Assembly (NCBI GenBank): GCA_016235815.1
Contig: JACRIM010000041.1
Location: forward strand, 62,001 to 126,000
Direction of reading: 5' to 3'
Length of the DNA: 64,000 nt
DNA from: Planctomycetota bacterium
Lineage (GTDB): Bacteria > Planctomycetota > Phycisphaerae > UBA1845 > UTPLA1
Positions 8,791 through 17,270 of this stretch are shown here, piece by piece. A program made the translations under genes and the position numbers. Every line of letters starts with the position of its first letter. Position 1 is the first letter of the stretch. The notes below the pieces were generated by a model that made no database searches, was not told where the DNA came from, and was given only the letters and a program-made list of their open reading frames with translations.

Positions 8791-9192
8791 TCACGCCGGC
8801 CATAGTTCGCCGGCGATAAGTTCGACGGAGTTTCCGGCGGGATCGCGGAAGTAGAGTGAAATTGCGCCGGATTCCCAACTGACGTCGCGCTCAATCGGAA
8901 CATTGTGTCCTGAAAGATGGGCACGCCACTCATCGAGCGAGTCGGGCGGAATGGAGAATGCACAGTGGCCGGCACCGATCGCCCCGTGCGCCGGCACCTG
9001 CGCATGCGGCTGCCTCGTTTCATTCGGATTGAAGATCAGCAGAACGCTTTTCGCATCCACGCGAAGCGTCAACCCGCGCGTCGCCATCTCGCTGACTTTC
9101 CGCAGCCCGAGGACGGCGGAGTAGAACCTCTCCATCGCAGCGAGGTCGTCGGCGTAGAGGCAGGTTTCGTGGATGGCAAAGAGCGGGGGCAT
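8791..9192 (-). CDS. VOC-superfamily (glyoxalase/bleomycin-resistance-like) protein
   Basis: The protein of about 133 residues has the paired beta-alpha-beta-beta-beta modules of the vicinal-oxygen-chelate fold. MPPLFAIHETCLYADDLAAMERFYSAVLGL has the first metal ligand His, HCAFSI contributes another, and the end YFRDPAGNSVELIAGELW carries the usual Glu. Such proteins act on small molecules as lyases, dioxygenases or drug-binding proteins; the substrate is unknown here. I chose the Met at 9192, since family similarity begins there and the 20 residues before it look untranslated. It faces away from the membrane-protein gene at 9330. Confidence 0.85.
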   Translation of the reverse strand: MPPLFAIHETCLYADDLAAMERFYSAVLGLRKVSEMATRGLTLRVDAKSVLLIFNPNETRQPHAQVPAHGAIGAGHCAFSIPPDSLDEWRAHLSGHNVPIERDVSWESGAISLYFRDPAGNSVELIAGELWPA

Positions 9193-9329
9193 CGTCGGGC
9201 TTTCTATCACGTCACGTTGGACAATACAATTCAAAAGCAAACCGAGGTCCATTCGGTCTGCAACAACGATCTGTGCACTCCGGCAATATTGGTATACTTT
9301 TCAATTCGCATTAAGGGACAAGGTATACG

Positions 9330-10169
9330 ATGCCTCCATCACTCAAGAAACGACGAATGGCATACGCATTCCTTTGTGCGACTCCATGGCTCGTAGGCGC
9401 CATCGTGGCAATTCGACCATTACGAACCGCCGGCGTTTATCACCTCGTCGGCGCGTTTCAAATTGTTGTGATCTCGCTCGCCGCATGGACCTTGGGCGCA
9501 CGAGCCATCAGGCACCCGGCTCAAACAAAACGAATGCTCGCCTCCGCCAGCCTATTACTGATGAGCCCCTTTGCGATGATGGCGCTACTGTGGCCGGGCC
9601 TCGGCCCACCGTGGGAAGCGACGGCGGCAGAGAATCAAATGCGCTACCTCGTATTGATCGGTGCGACGATCGCCATTGTAGTCGGGTTCATCATGCTCAA
9701 GGCGACGCTGAGCGAAACGGGCGAACGCCATTTTGCGACGCTTGGATTCGCAGCGATCGTACTCGCCGGACCGATCTACCTGGTGTGGGGCACGTTCATG
9801 TTCGGCGCGAATTTCGCGAAGGAGCACACCGGCCGTGTGCCCGAAGGGATAGCCTCTTTGAATGAGGCGCTCGATCTCATGCTGTTCCTTGGCGGGGCAC
9901 TGACCTATCTGGCGACGTCTGCGTTCGCCGTCTCGATGGGCCATGTCCAATGGCTGGGACGCGGGGCGACGCGAATCTATGGCACCTTGAACCTCGTTGC
10001 GTTCTTGTTCCTCTTGATTCGCGGACTTCAGTTCCCTGATCCAAAAGCGCTTTCGGCGCCGTGGTACACGAGTCCGGGTCTGATCGTCGGAATCCCGGCG
10101 GTGCCGTTTATCATGCCCTTCTTGCTCGGCGTCGTCTTGCTCCGTCGAGCGGGCGATGAACTGCAGTGA
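9330..10169 (+). CDS. polytopic membrane protein of unknown function
   Basis: The 279-residue protein has about eight hydrophobic segments spread over its whole length, with a basic N-terminus (MPPSLKKRRM) and a basic cytoplasmic end (LLRRAGDELQ). I recognise no catalytic or transport motif. A TATACT at 9293-9298 could be its -10 box. It stands alone between a VOC gene and the HEPN/MNT pair and shows no operon partner. Confidence 0.7.
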   Translation: MPPSLKKRRMAYAFLCATPWLVGAIVAIRPLRTAGVYHLVGAFQIVVISLAAWTLGARAIRHPAQTKRMLASASLLLMSPFAMMALLWPGLGPPWEATAAENQMRYLVLIGATIAIVVGFIMLKATLSETGERHFATLGFAAIVLAGPIYLVWGTFMFGANFAKEHTGRVPEGIASLNEALDLMLFLGGALTYLATSAFAVSMGHVQWLGRGATRIYGTLNLVAFLFLLIRGLQFPDPKALSAPWYTSPGLIVGIPAVPFIMPFLLGVVLLRRAGDELQ

Positions 10170-10183
10170 GCGCGTTCACTACC

Positions 10184-10264
10184 CGCGCGTCGCCATAAAC
10201 ACCCCCCGGCCTGCGGCCCGAGGCCCGCCGCGTGCTTCATGCGCTGATGGTGAGTTGCGACCAC
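10184..10264 (-). pseudogene. possible relic of an mmsA 3' end
   Basis: On the minus strand this stretch encodes a peptide ending KHAAGLGPQAGG...RRAG before a TAG stop. The real mmsA at 11040 ends HAAGSGPGAGEF..TTRG. The DNA also matches, with a shared 13-nt gcccgccgcgtgc block and similar flanks over about 55 nt. It sits on the far side of the HEPN/MNT pair from mmsA. I read it as a decayed copy of that gene end, but the match is short. Confidence 0.4.
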
Positions 10265-10270
10265 CGATGT

Positions 10271-10657
10271 TCATTGCCCCATCACATTCAACACTATTCG
10301 GTAGACCTCCTCCGCCAGGCGCATTGCCGCCGTTGCGTCCTCGTGCGTCGGCCAGAAGTCGTTGTCATATCTCAGGCGAACCGCGAAATCCGTAAGGCCA
10401 ATGATGTCCGCCCTTGACAGGTTCAACGATGGCTCAAGGTCATCACACAGCCTGGCAAGCTCATCGAGGTTATGAGTAAAGGGGAAAGCCTGCTCACGAC
10501 TTGCCAGAAAGCCCTTCATCAGCTTCTCAGCTGCCTGTTGGCAATGAAAGCACGCGCCGTCATAAGGGCCGGGTCCTGCGAGAAGCGTCCTCGCGGATAC
10601 AAGATCGCTTTCGGCCTTCGCGATCCAGCCCTTTACCAGGTCGCTAGGGCTTTTCAT
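10271..10657 (-). CDS. HEPN-domain protein (toxin of a HEPN/MNT pair)
   Basis: The protein has 128 residues. It shows the HEPN pattern: a helix with WIAKAESDLVSARTLL, the core motif YDGACFHCQQAAEKLMKGFLA, a THNLDELARLC helix, and VRLRYDNDFWPTHEDA leading into the last helix AMRLAEEVYRIVL. HEPN proteins paired with minimal nucleotidyltransferases are usually RNase-type toxins, with a conserved Arg and His in the RY...H segment. Here the Arg-to-His spacing (RYDNDFWPTH) is wider than the classic R-x4-6-H. The start at 10657 overlaps the end of the MNT gene by 14 nt, so they form one transcript. Confidence 0.85.
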   Translation of the reverse strand: MKSPSDLVKGWIAKAESDLVSARTLLAGPGPYDGACFHCQQAAEKLMKGFLASREQAFPFTHNLDELARLCDDLEPSLNLSRADIIGLTDFAVRLRYDNDFWPTHEDATAAMRLAEEVYRIVLNVMGQ

Positions 10658-11003
10658 ACAACATTCGCCCTTCGCGAAGCGCCGTGGTGACAAATGCCTG
10701 TGCGACGCCGGCCCATTCGCGCACTTCGTCCACATCATAAACCACGATGTCTTTGGCTGGATGCACGCCCGTCAACGCCATGCGATAATTCGTCGCTCGA
10801 TGCTGAGGCGGCTGATCGCAACGATCTTCGATGATCATCAGATCCAAATCGCTCGAATCATGCGCCTCCCCCCGCGCATGGGACCCAAATAAGACGATGC
10901 GTCTCGGCGATCCGACTGAAAGGATCCTGCGAACAACTTCATTGAGAAATTGATCATCGACCACCGGGTTTGACCGAAGGTCATTCGTAGTTCGTCGAAC
11001 CAT
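10644..11003 (-). CDS. MNT-type nucleotidyltransferase (antitoxin of the HEPN/MNT pair)
   Basis: This 119-residue protein carries the DNA polymerase-beta-like signature GSHARGEAHDSSDLDLMII, with the two metal-binding Asp residues of the minimal nucleotidyltransferase family, and a third acidic residue in DIVVYDVDEV. In characterised HEPN/MNT systems the MNT protein AMPylates or binds the HEPN toxin and silences it. Its gene is first in the operon, as expected for an antitoxin. The start ATG at 11003 lies only 37 nt downstream of the mmsA stop on the same strand, so read-through from mmsA is possible. Confidence 0.88.
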   Translation of the reverse strand: MVRRTTNDLRSNPVVDDQFLNEVVRRILSVGSPRRIVLFGSHARGEAHDSSDLDLMIIEDRCDQPPQHRATNYRMALTGVHPAKDIVVYDVDEVREWAGVAQAFVTTALREGRMLYEKP

Positions 11004-11039
11004 CGGAGCAGCTCCAATTGATGTGACCGCCGCATTATA

Positions 11040-12578
11040 TCACCCCCGCGTCGTCACAAACTCCCCCGCCCCCGGTCCGCTGCCCGCCGCGTGCCAGCGC
11101 GACAGGATCATCTTGTGCTGCGTGTAGAACTGGATCCCCTCCCGACCCTGGATGTGCAGGTCGCCGAAGAAGCTGCCTTTGGCCCCGGTGAAGGGGAACA
11201 TGGCCATCGGCGCGGGGACGCCGACATTGATGCCGATCATGCCCGCGCCGGCTCGATGCTTGAACTCGCGGGCCGCGTGGCCGTCGCGGGTGTAGATCAC
11301 CGCGCCGTTGCCGTACATGCTGCCGTTGGTCAGGGCGATTGCCTCGTCGAGGTCTTTCACGCGTGAAACGCTCAGCACCGGGCCGAACAGCTCGGTCTTG
11401 CTAACGTGCATTCCCGGCTCGACATGATCAAAAATCGTCGGGCCGAGGTAAAAGCCGTTCGGCGCATCCGGCACCTTCACGCCGCGACCATCGCAAGCCA
11501 GCTTCGCGCCCTCCTTCGCGCCCTTTTCAATATTCGCCAACAGCGTCTCCAGGTGCGGCTTGGTCGTCACCGGGCCCATGTCGGCGTCGCTCTGCACATC
11601 AGTCCGGCCGACCTTCATCTTGTTCGTGCTGGCCACGAGGGCATTCACGAGTGGGTCAGCCGCCTTGCCAATCGCGACGGCCAGACTGCCCGCCATGCAC
11701 CGCTGCCCCGCGCAGCCGAACGCGCTGGTCTGCAGCGCGGCGACGGTCTTGTCCATATCCGCATCGGGCATCACGAGGATGTGATTCTTCGCGCCGCCAT
11801 TGGCCTGACAGCGTTTGCCGTGCTGAGTCGCCGTCTCGTAGATGTACTTCGCAATCGGCGTGCTGCCGACAAAGCTGACGGCCTGCACCAGTGGATGCCG
11901 CAACAGCACATCGACGCACTCCTTGTCGCCATGCACCACATTGAGCACCCCCGGCGGCAGACCGGCCTCAGCGCAAAGCTCGGCCAATTTCATCGCCGAA
12001 AGCGGCACCTTCTCGCTCGGCTTCAGCACGAACGTATTGCCGCAGGTAATCGCAATCGGGAACATCCACAACGGCACCATCAATGGAAAGTTGTACGGTG
12101 TGATGCCGACGCAGACACCGAGCGGATGCGCGTACGTCTCGCAATCGACATCCTGCGCGATGTTGTGCATCGTCTCACCCATGCTGAGCGTGGGGATGCC
12201 GCAGGCGAACTCGACCATCTCAATCCCACGGCGGACGGAGCCGACCGACTCAGCAAGCGTCTTGCCATGTTCCAGCGAAACAGTGCGAGCGAGGCTGTCG
12301 GCATTCTTCTCCAACAAGTTGACCAGCCGGAACATCACGCGGGCGCGTTCGACCACGGGTGTGTCCCTCCACGCAGGGAACGCGTCATGGGCACACTGGA
12401 TGATGCTCGCGGTCTCCTCGGCGGAGCAGAACGGCACTTCGCCGATTTGTTCGCCGGTCGAGGGGTTAAAAACGGGACCGTGGCGGGTGGCTTTGGAGTC
12501 GGTAAGTCGGCCTTTGACGAACAATTGGACCTTCGTAAAGGCCGAACGGGCTGCGGGCTGGGTCATGGTGGCGGACAT
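11040..12578 (-). CDS. mmsA: CoA-acylating methylmalonate-semialdehyde dehydrogenase
   Basis: MmsA oxidises methylmalonate or malonate semialdehyde with NAD and CoA, giving propionyl- or acetyl-CoA plus CO2, in valine and inositol breakdown. The protein of about 512 residues has the full aldehyde-dehydrogenase layout: the NAD-site stretch PLGVCVGITPYNFPLMVPLW, LKPSEKVPLS, SFVGSTPIAKYIY, and the catalytic Cys in GCAGQRCMA. The GCAGQRC context and lack of the usual general-base Glu are typical of the CoA-acylating MmsA branch. I chose the ATG at 12578 because AGGAG lies 8 nt upstream; longer in-frame starts lack a ribosome site. Confidence 0.92.
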   Translation of the reverse strand: MSATMTQPAARSAFTKVQLFVKGRLTDSKATRHGPVFNPSTGEQIGEVPFCSAEETASIIQCAHDAFPAWRDTPVVERARVMFRLVNLLEKNADSLARTVSLEHGKTLAESVGSVRRGIEMVEFACGIPTLSMGETMHNIAQDVDCETYAHPLGVCVGITPYNFPLMVPLWMFPIAITCGNTFVLKPSEKVPLSAMKLAELCAEAGLPPGVLNVVHGDKECVDVLLRHPLVQAVSFVGSTPIAKYIYETATQHGKRCQANGGAKNHILVMPDADMDKTVAALQTSAFGCAGQRCMAGSLAVAIGKAADPLVNALVASTNKMKVGRTDVQSDADMGPVTTKPHLETLLANIEKGAKEGAKLACDGRGVKVPDAPNGFYLGPTIFDHVEPGMHVSKTELFGPVLSVSRVKDLDEAIALTNGSMYGNGAVIYTRDGHAAREFKHRAGAGMIGINVGVPAPMAMFPFTGAKGSFFGDLHIQGREGIQFYTQHKMILSRWHAAGSGPGAGEFVTTRG

Positions 12579-12787
12579 GAAATATGCTCCTGAGGGCATG
12601 AAAATAGGTAGTTTAGCCGTTCGGTTCCGTTTCGTCGCGTCAGTCGGTCCCACGGAGGCGACAAATTCCGCAACAAAATCGCGGGTTTCTTCGAGACTTA
12701 GGATAGCGGCGCCTATGTCCTGCGGGCAGGATACGCAGAATTCTGGACACGCGGGGGCACTACGGCCCCATGTGAGGGAGATTCTTT

Positions 12788-15517
12788 ATGAAGCCATCGA
12801 TTCGACAACGTGGAATTTCAGCCTTGGCAGTGTGCGTTCTAGCGCTCGGGTCAGCCGGTCCGGCCAAGGCGGATTTTAACTATCCCGACTTCAGCAGTGT
12901 GGCGGACCTGACGCTCAACGGCAACGCGACCCAGGCGGCCTGGGTGCTGCGCGTGGTGCCCGCGGCGGAGGGCCAAGCCGGCTCGGCGTGGTACACCGCA
13001 TCCAAGCAACACCTCTCCGACGGGTTCGACACGACGTTTCAGTTCATAATCGTCGGCGGAAGCGGAGGCGATGGGCTTGCCTTTGTCATCCAGAATTCCA
13101 GCAGCACCGCACTGGGCGGCGGCGGGAGCGATCTTGGCTACGGAGGTATCGACAGCAGTCTGGCCATTGAATTCGACACATTCGGATTCTTTCCGGAATT
13201 TCCAAATCACATCAGCGTGCAGTCGCGCGGGACGGATTTCAATTCCTCCGAAGATCAATTTTCCCTGCGGCAGGTCTTTTCACCGATCAACTTTCGTGAC
13301 GGCAATCCTCACACCGTGACGGTGCGCTATCGGCCGGGCGTCTTGCTGGTGTTCCTCGACAACCTGCCCGCTCCGCTGATCGCCATTTCGGTCAACTTAC
13401 AGAATATCAACGGTGACGACATCCTCGACGGAAACGGCGACGCCTGGGTCGGGTTCACCGCGGGGACCGGCGCTGCCACGGACGACCACGACATCCTGTC
13501 CTGGAATTTCGACGAGACAACGAATTTACTTCCGACGGGCGCCTGCTGCATGGCCAAAGGGTGCCTCGAAACGACCGCCTACGATTGCCTCGTAAGTAAC
13601 AATGGGTTCTACAGCGGAGACGGCAGTGATTGCGGCAGTGCCGCGTGCGAAGGCGCTTGTTGCATTTCCGGCAATTGTGAAAACCTGGCATTCTCGAATT
13701 GCCTCGTGCAAGGAGGGACGTTTCTCGGCGTGGACCTCCCCTGCGTTCCCGACTCCTGCCGTGGGGCCTGCTGCGATCCGTTTGGCGGATGCTACGTCAC
13801 GGATGAACTGGATTGCACGGGCAACGGCGGCACCTTTCACGGTTCGGGCACGTCGTGCGCACCATTCCCCTGCTCACTGCCTCCGTTGGGTGCGTGCTGC
13901 ATTATGAACGAGTGTCTCACGATGTCTGAAACGGACTGCGCTATGCAAAGCGGTACCTGGTTTGGACAGGGCACATCATGTTTCGACGTCAGTTGCTTTG
14001 ACGATCCGCCGCCGTTCGGCGCCTGCTGCCAGCCGGGCAATTCATGCGTGGACGGCATCGCCCAGATCGCCTGCGAACACTTCAACGGCGTGTACAAAGG
14101 CGACGGAAGCAATTGCATGACCTCCGATTGTTCAGGTGCCTGCGACTGCCAGAATGCCCAAGTGTTGTCGGAGAACGCGTTCTTCACCGACTCGACGCTC
14201 GGTGCACCGGCCTGCGACGGATCGCCGTGTGCGGGCCCGTCTCCGGCGAAGATCTACTCGTACACGCCATCGCAGGGCGGATTCGCGCTGATCAACACCT
14301 GCAGCTTCTCTAACTTCAACACGGTGATCTCCGTGCATGATGGCTGCCCCATGACGCCTGCAAACCAAGTCGCTTGCGATTTGGACACCTGCGGGCAGGA
14401 TGCGCAAGTTTACTTCTGCGTGACAGCAGGCCATACCTATTACGTCCGTGTTGGCGGCGAAAGTGGCAGCTCAGGCGATTACGACCTGCTCGCCATACTC
14501 ATTGCGGTCGACATCTACGAAGGCCCCTTCCAAAACCCAGCCAACAGCCACTGGTACTACCACACCACGCAAGGTCCGTGGACGGCGCTTGAGCAGCTTG
14601 GCGTCGCAAAGGGCGGCCACCTGGTCACCATCAACGACGCAGCCGAGAACGAGTGGGTGCGAGCCAAGTTTGCAGAAGGCACCGCTGTGTCCATCGGTTT
14701 CACCGATGCCACCACGGAGGGCACGTTTGCATGGACGAGCGGACAAGCCGTGACATATACCAACTGGGAAATGGGCCAACCCGACGATGGTTTCGGAACC
14801 GGGCAAGATTTCAGCATCATGCTTTCGGAAGGCACGTGGCGAGACGAAACCGACTGCTTTGCCGGACTCTATCGCGGCGTGATTGAGGTCACGACCGTTC
14901 CGCTGCCGGCCATCCTGGCGGGCCCAATCATCAACCCCGCCAACTGCCATCAGTACTACATCACGCAGCCCGGAACCTGGATCGAGGGGCAGCTAAAGGC
15001 CGAATCGCTTGGCGGCGATCTCGTCACCATCGACGACGCGGCCGAAAACGAGTTCGTCCGCGCCACCTTCGCCAATTATGGTGGACAGCCAAAGAATGTT
15101 TGGATCGGCCTGAGTGACGCCGCCGTCGAGAACACCTTCGTTTGGGCGGACGGCAGCCCGGTCGGTTACACATCCTGGAGTGCCGGCGAACCCAACAACC
15201 TCGGCAACGAAGACTACGTCCACATGAATGACGCGGTCACCGGCGGATGGAACGATGCCCACGGCGGCGGCCCGTTCTACGCAGTGATTGAAGTTCCGAC
15301 GAATTGCATTTGCAACTGTCGCGGCGACATCAACGGTGACACGACGGTTCGCGGAAACGACATCCGCCAGTTCATCACCTGCTTCCTCGCCGCCAACGGC
15401 GGACCGCCGACGCCGGGCTGCCAGTGCGCCGACGTGAACAACGACGGATTCGTCAACAGCGCGGACATCGGCGCGATGGCGACGGCAGCACTCAACGGCC
15501 CAGCATGTTCGCCATGA
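12788..15517 (+). CDS. large secreted multi-domain lectin with C-terminal dockerin-like domain
   Basis: A signal peptide (cleavage near AKA-DF, residue 28) leads into an L-type lectin-like beta sandwich (about 30-245). Five cysteine-rich repeats of the form GACC...C....DC...GG.(F/W).G.G..C...C follow (about 250-450), then a PPC-like beta domain (455-575), two C-type-lectin-like domains (about 577-702 and 712-838) and a dockerin-like EF-hand pair (840-909; DINGDTTVRGNDI and DVNNDGFVNSADI). The first CTLD carries QPD and the second EPN plus WND, the classic galactose- and mannose-type sugar-binding triplets. The product is probably a cell-surface or released glycan-binding protein. No cohesin partner is in the window. 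Confidence 0.85.
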   Translation: MKPSIRQRGISALAVCVLALGSAGPAKADFNYPDFSSVADLTLNGNATQAAWVLRVVPAAEGQAGSAWYTASKQHLSDGFDTTFQFIIVGGSGGDGLAFVIQNSSSTALGGGGSDLGYGGIDSSLAIEFDTFGFFPEFPNHISVQSRGTDFNSSEDQFSLRQVFSPINFRDGNPHTVTVRYRPGVLLVFLDNLPAPLIAISVNLQNINGDDILDGNGDAWVGFTAGTGAATDDHDILSWNFDETTNLLPTGACCMAKGCLETTAYDCLVSNNGFYSGDGSDCGSAACEGACCISGNCENLAFSNCLVQGGTFLGVDLPCVPDSCRGACCDPFGGCYVTDELDCTGNGGTFHGSGTSCAPFPCSLPPLGACCIMNECLTMSETDCAMQSGTWFGQGTSCFDVSCFDDPPPFGACCQPGNSCVDGIAQIACEHFNGVYKGDGSNCMTSDCSGACDCQNAQVLSENAFFTDSTLGAPACDGSPCAGPSPAKIYSYTPSQGGFALINTCSFSNFNTVISVHDGCPMTPANQVACDLDTCGQDAQVYFCVTAGHTYYVRVGGESGSSGDYDLLAILIAVDIYEGPFQNPANSHWYYHTTQGPWTALEQLGVAKGGHLVTINDAAENEWVRAKFAEGTAVSIGFTDATTEGTFAWTSGQAVTYTNWEMGQPDDGFGTGQDFSIMLSEGTWRDETDCFAGLYRGVIEVTTVPLPAILAGPIINPANCHQYYITQPGTWIEGQLKAESLGGDLVTIDDAAENEFVRATFANYGGQPKNVWIGLSDAAVENTFVWADGSPVGYTSWSAGEPNNLGNEDYVHMNDAVTGGWNDAHGGGPFYAVIEVPTNCICNCRGDINGDTTVRGNDIRQFITCFLAANGGPPTPGCQCADVNNDGFVNSADIGAMATAALNGPACSP

Positions 15518-15556
15518 CCATCGCAACGCGGAATTTGAACTGAGGCTCGAAACATA

Positions 15557-15597
15557 AACGCCCGTCCGTGAATCAAAACGATGCACGGACGGGCGTT
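15557..15597. terminator. long stem-loop between convergent genes
   Basis: A perfect 14-bp inverted repeat (15557-15570 and 15584-15597) with a 13-nt loop lies between the stops of the lectin gene and the PEP-CTERM gene. T-rich sequence follows it on the minus strand, so it probably ends both transcripts, most clearly the leftward one. Confidence 0.7.
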
Positions 15598-15621
15598 GCC
15601 TGTTGGAGAAAGAGAACGCGT

Positions 15622-16248
15622 CTAGCGGCGTCGGATCATCGTGGCCACACCGAGCAGCATGAGAAGGCCGGTCGTCGGCTCGGGAACATAGTGACCCGGG
15701 TTTCCAATGTCACCTCCCGTCGCGACGTACGAACCATACGTGTCGGCATTCACGGCAAGCGTCCACTGAAACGGGTCATTCGCACCCAGTGCGGCCGGCG
15801 TGGTTGGATTGCCGCTCTTGTTTTGCGTTCGAATCGATCCGACAAATGTCTGGTCGCCAAAGGTCAGGCGATCCACCAAGGCGCTCAAGTTGTCGTAGAT
15901 GTTGATTTCGTCATTGCGGCTGAGATTGTTGGTGACGCCGCCGATGACCGAAACACCGATCAGCGACCATGCCGTTGAAAAAGCCGTTGCATCGGCCTCT
16001 GTAAAGACAACGGACTCGCCGGGATCGACAATTCCGAATGCGCTCAGGTCCTGGGCACCGGGAATCTGATCGGAGTCGTCATAGCTCCAGCCGGTCATAT
16101 CGACCGGGGTGACACCAACGTTGGTCAGCTCGACAAACTCCCCTGCCAACCCTGAATACATATATTCCGTGATTCGAATTTGTCCCGCGCTTGCCGAAGC
16201 GGCAAGGGCAAAAACCACCGAAAACCCGACAGCTGTTTGCTTAATCAC
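15622..16248 (-). CDS. secreted lamin-tail-like protein with PEP-CTERM anchor
   Basis: The 208-residue protein has a signal peptide (IKQTAVGFSVVFALAASASAG). Its central domain begins QIRITEYMYSGLAGEFVELTNVG and runs through MTGWSYDDSD and VDPGESVVFTEADA, the hallmark strands of the lamin-tail/immunoglobulin-like domain. It ends in VPEPTTGLLMLLGVATMIRRR, a textbook PEP-CTERM signal cleaved by an exosortase. The start is the GTG at 16248, with AGGAGGAG 8-15 nt upstream; the longer frame is not needed. It is likely exported and tied to extracellular polysaccharide. No exosortase gene is visible here. Confidence 0.85.
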   Translation of the reverse strand: MIKQTAVGFSVVFALAASASAGQIRITEYMYSGLAGEFVELTNVGVTPVDMTGWSYDDSDQIPGAQDLSAFGIVDPGESVVFTEADATAFSTAWSLIGVSVIGGVTNNLSRNDEINIYDNLSALVDRLTFGDQTFVGSIRTQNKSGNPTTPAALGANDPFQWTLAVNADTYGSYVATGGDIGNPGHYVPEPTTGLLMLLGVATMIRRR

Positions 16249-16365
16249 TTCGTTGTCTCCTCCTAGATGTTGATAAGGCCGCAACTCTGCGGAACCTCCC
16301 ATGGACTTTGTAAGGATGCTACCGGTCGACTATTAAGATGAATTGTTTAGATCGTTAAGATCGCG

Positions 16366-17166
16366 CTAAGAGGCGGGCCGCAATCGGGGCTTCTTGCTCC
16401 GTGCAAATTTCAACCCCGACCACGTCGCATCAATCGCACAAACCTTGTAATCCACAATCCCGTTCGCCAGCGCCGCCGTCCGGATGACGCCTTCCGACAG
16501 ATCCGACACGACCCCCGACGCCTTCTTCGGCCAGGCAATCCAAAGCCCCCCGCCGTCCGCCATCGTTTGCTTCGCTTTTTTTAATCCAGCGCGAAACTTA
16601 GCCTCGGTTTTTACAAACCAGATCACGAGGTCGGCCGTGCCGCGCGCTCCGCGGCGAATCTCCGTCCGCGAATTGCCGGCGGCGATCTGCGTCTCAAATC
16701 CCTTCGGAGCGTCGAGGAGCGCGACCGTTTCGGCCTTGTCGACGCCGAGCTTCTTTGGCAACGGCGTCCCCGAATAACCGCTCGTGCTCTTCGGCACGAC
16801 GAAATCCGCAGGCCGCTTTGTCATCGCACGCTTCATCGCGACGGCTATTTCATCCCACATCGTGTACGTCGCATCCGGCATATCCTCCATGATCCGCTTG
16901 ACCTTCTCCGCCGCGCCCTCGACGAAGATGAGCGGGATGCTCCGGGTGGCTTTTGATTGGCGATACGCAAACCCCACCGCCCGGCCATGCGACGGCAATC
17001 GCGACAGATCAATAATGATCGCATCCGGCGGATCGGCCTTCACCACGCGCAGCCCGTCCGTGGTCTGCGAACAATGCGTCGTCACCCGATGACCGACCTT
17101 CTTCAGCCGCGCCACGCGCTCGGGCAGCTCCGACTCTTTCCAGTGAACCAGGAAGACCTTGGCCAT
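16366..17166 (-). CDS. receiver-like domain fused to a DUF3052-like domain
   Basis: The N-terminal 120 residues resemble a response-regulator receiver (KVFLVHWKESELPERVARLK, then DAIIIDLSRLPSHGRAV with a candidate phospho-Asp, then IPLIFVEGA). The C-terminal half starts YSGTPLPKKLGVDKAETVALLDAPKGF and continues DLVIWFVKTEAKFRAGL and GGGLWIAWPKKASG, the pattern of the DUF3052 family. The acidic pocket that pairs with the phospho-Asp in true receivers is weak, so this may be a pseudo-receiver. The start at 17166 follows GGAGG with a 6-nt gap. No kinase is adjacent. Function unknown. Confidence 0.7.
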   Translation of the reverse strand: MAKVFLVHWKESELPERVARLKKVGHRVTTHCSQTTDGLRVVKADPPDAIIIDLSRLPSHGRAVGFAYRQSKATRSIPLIFVEGAAEKVKRIMEDMPDATYTMWDEIAVAMKRAMTKRPADFVVPKSTSGYSGTPLPKKLGVDKAETVALLDAPKGFETQIAAGNSRTEIRRGARGTADLVIWFVKTEAKFRAGLKKAKQTMADGGGLWIAWPKKASGVVSDLSEGVIRTAALANGIVDYKVCAIDATWSGLKFARSKKPRLRPAS

Positions 17167-17270
17167 TGTCAACCTCCGCAACCGACCCCACCTACTCTAC
17201 CGGCTCCTGCGCCCGTGGCTAACGCACGGCATGCTTGCATAGTTTACTATTTCGCACCGGGAGTTAACGC

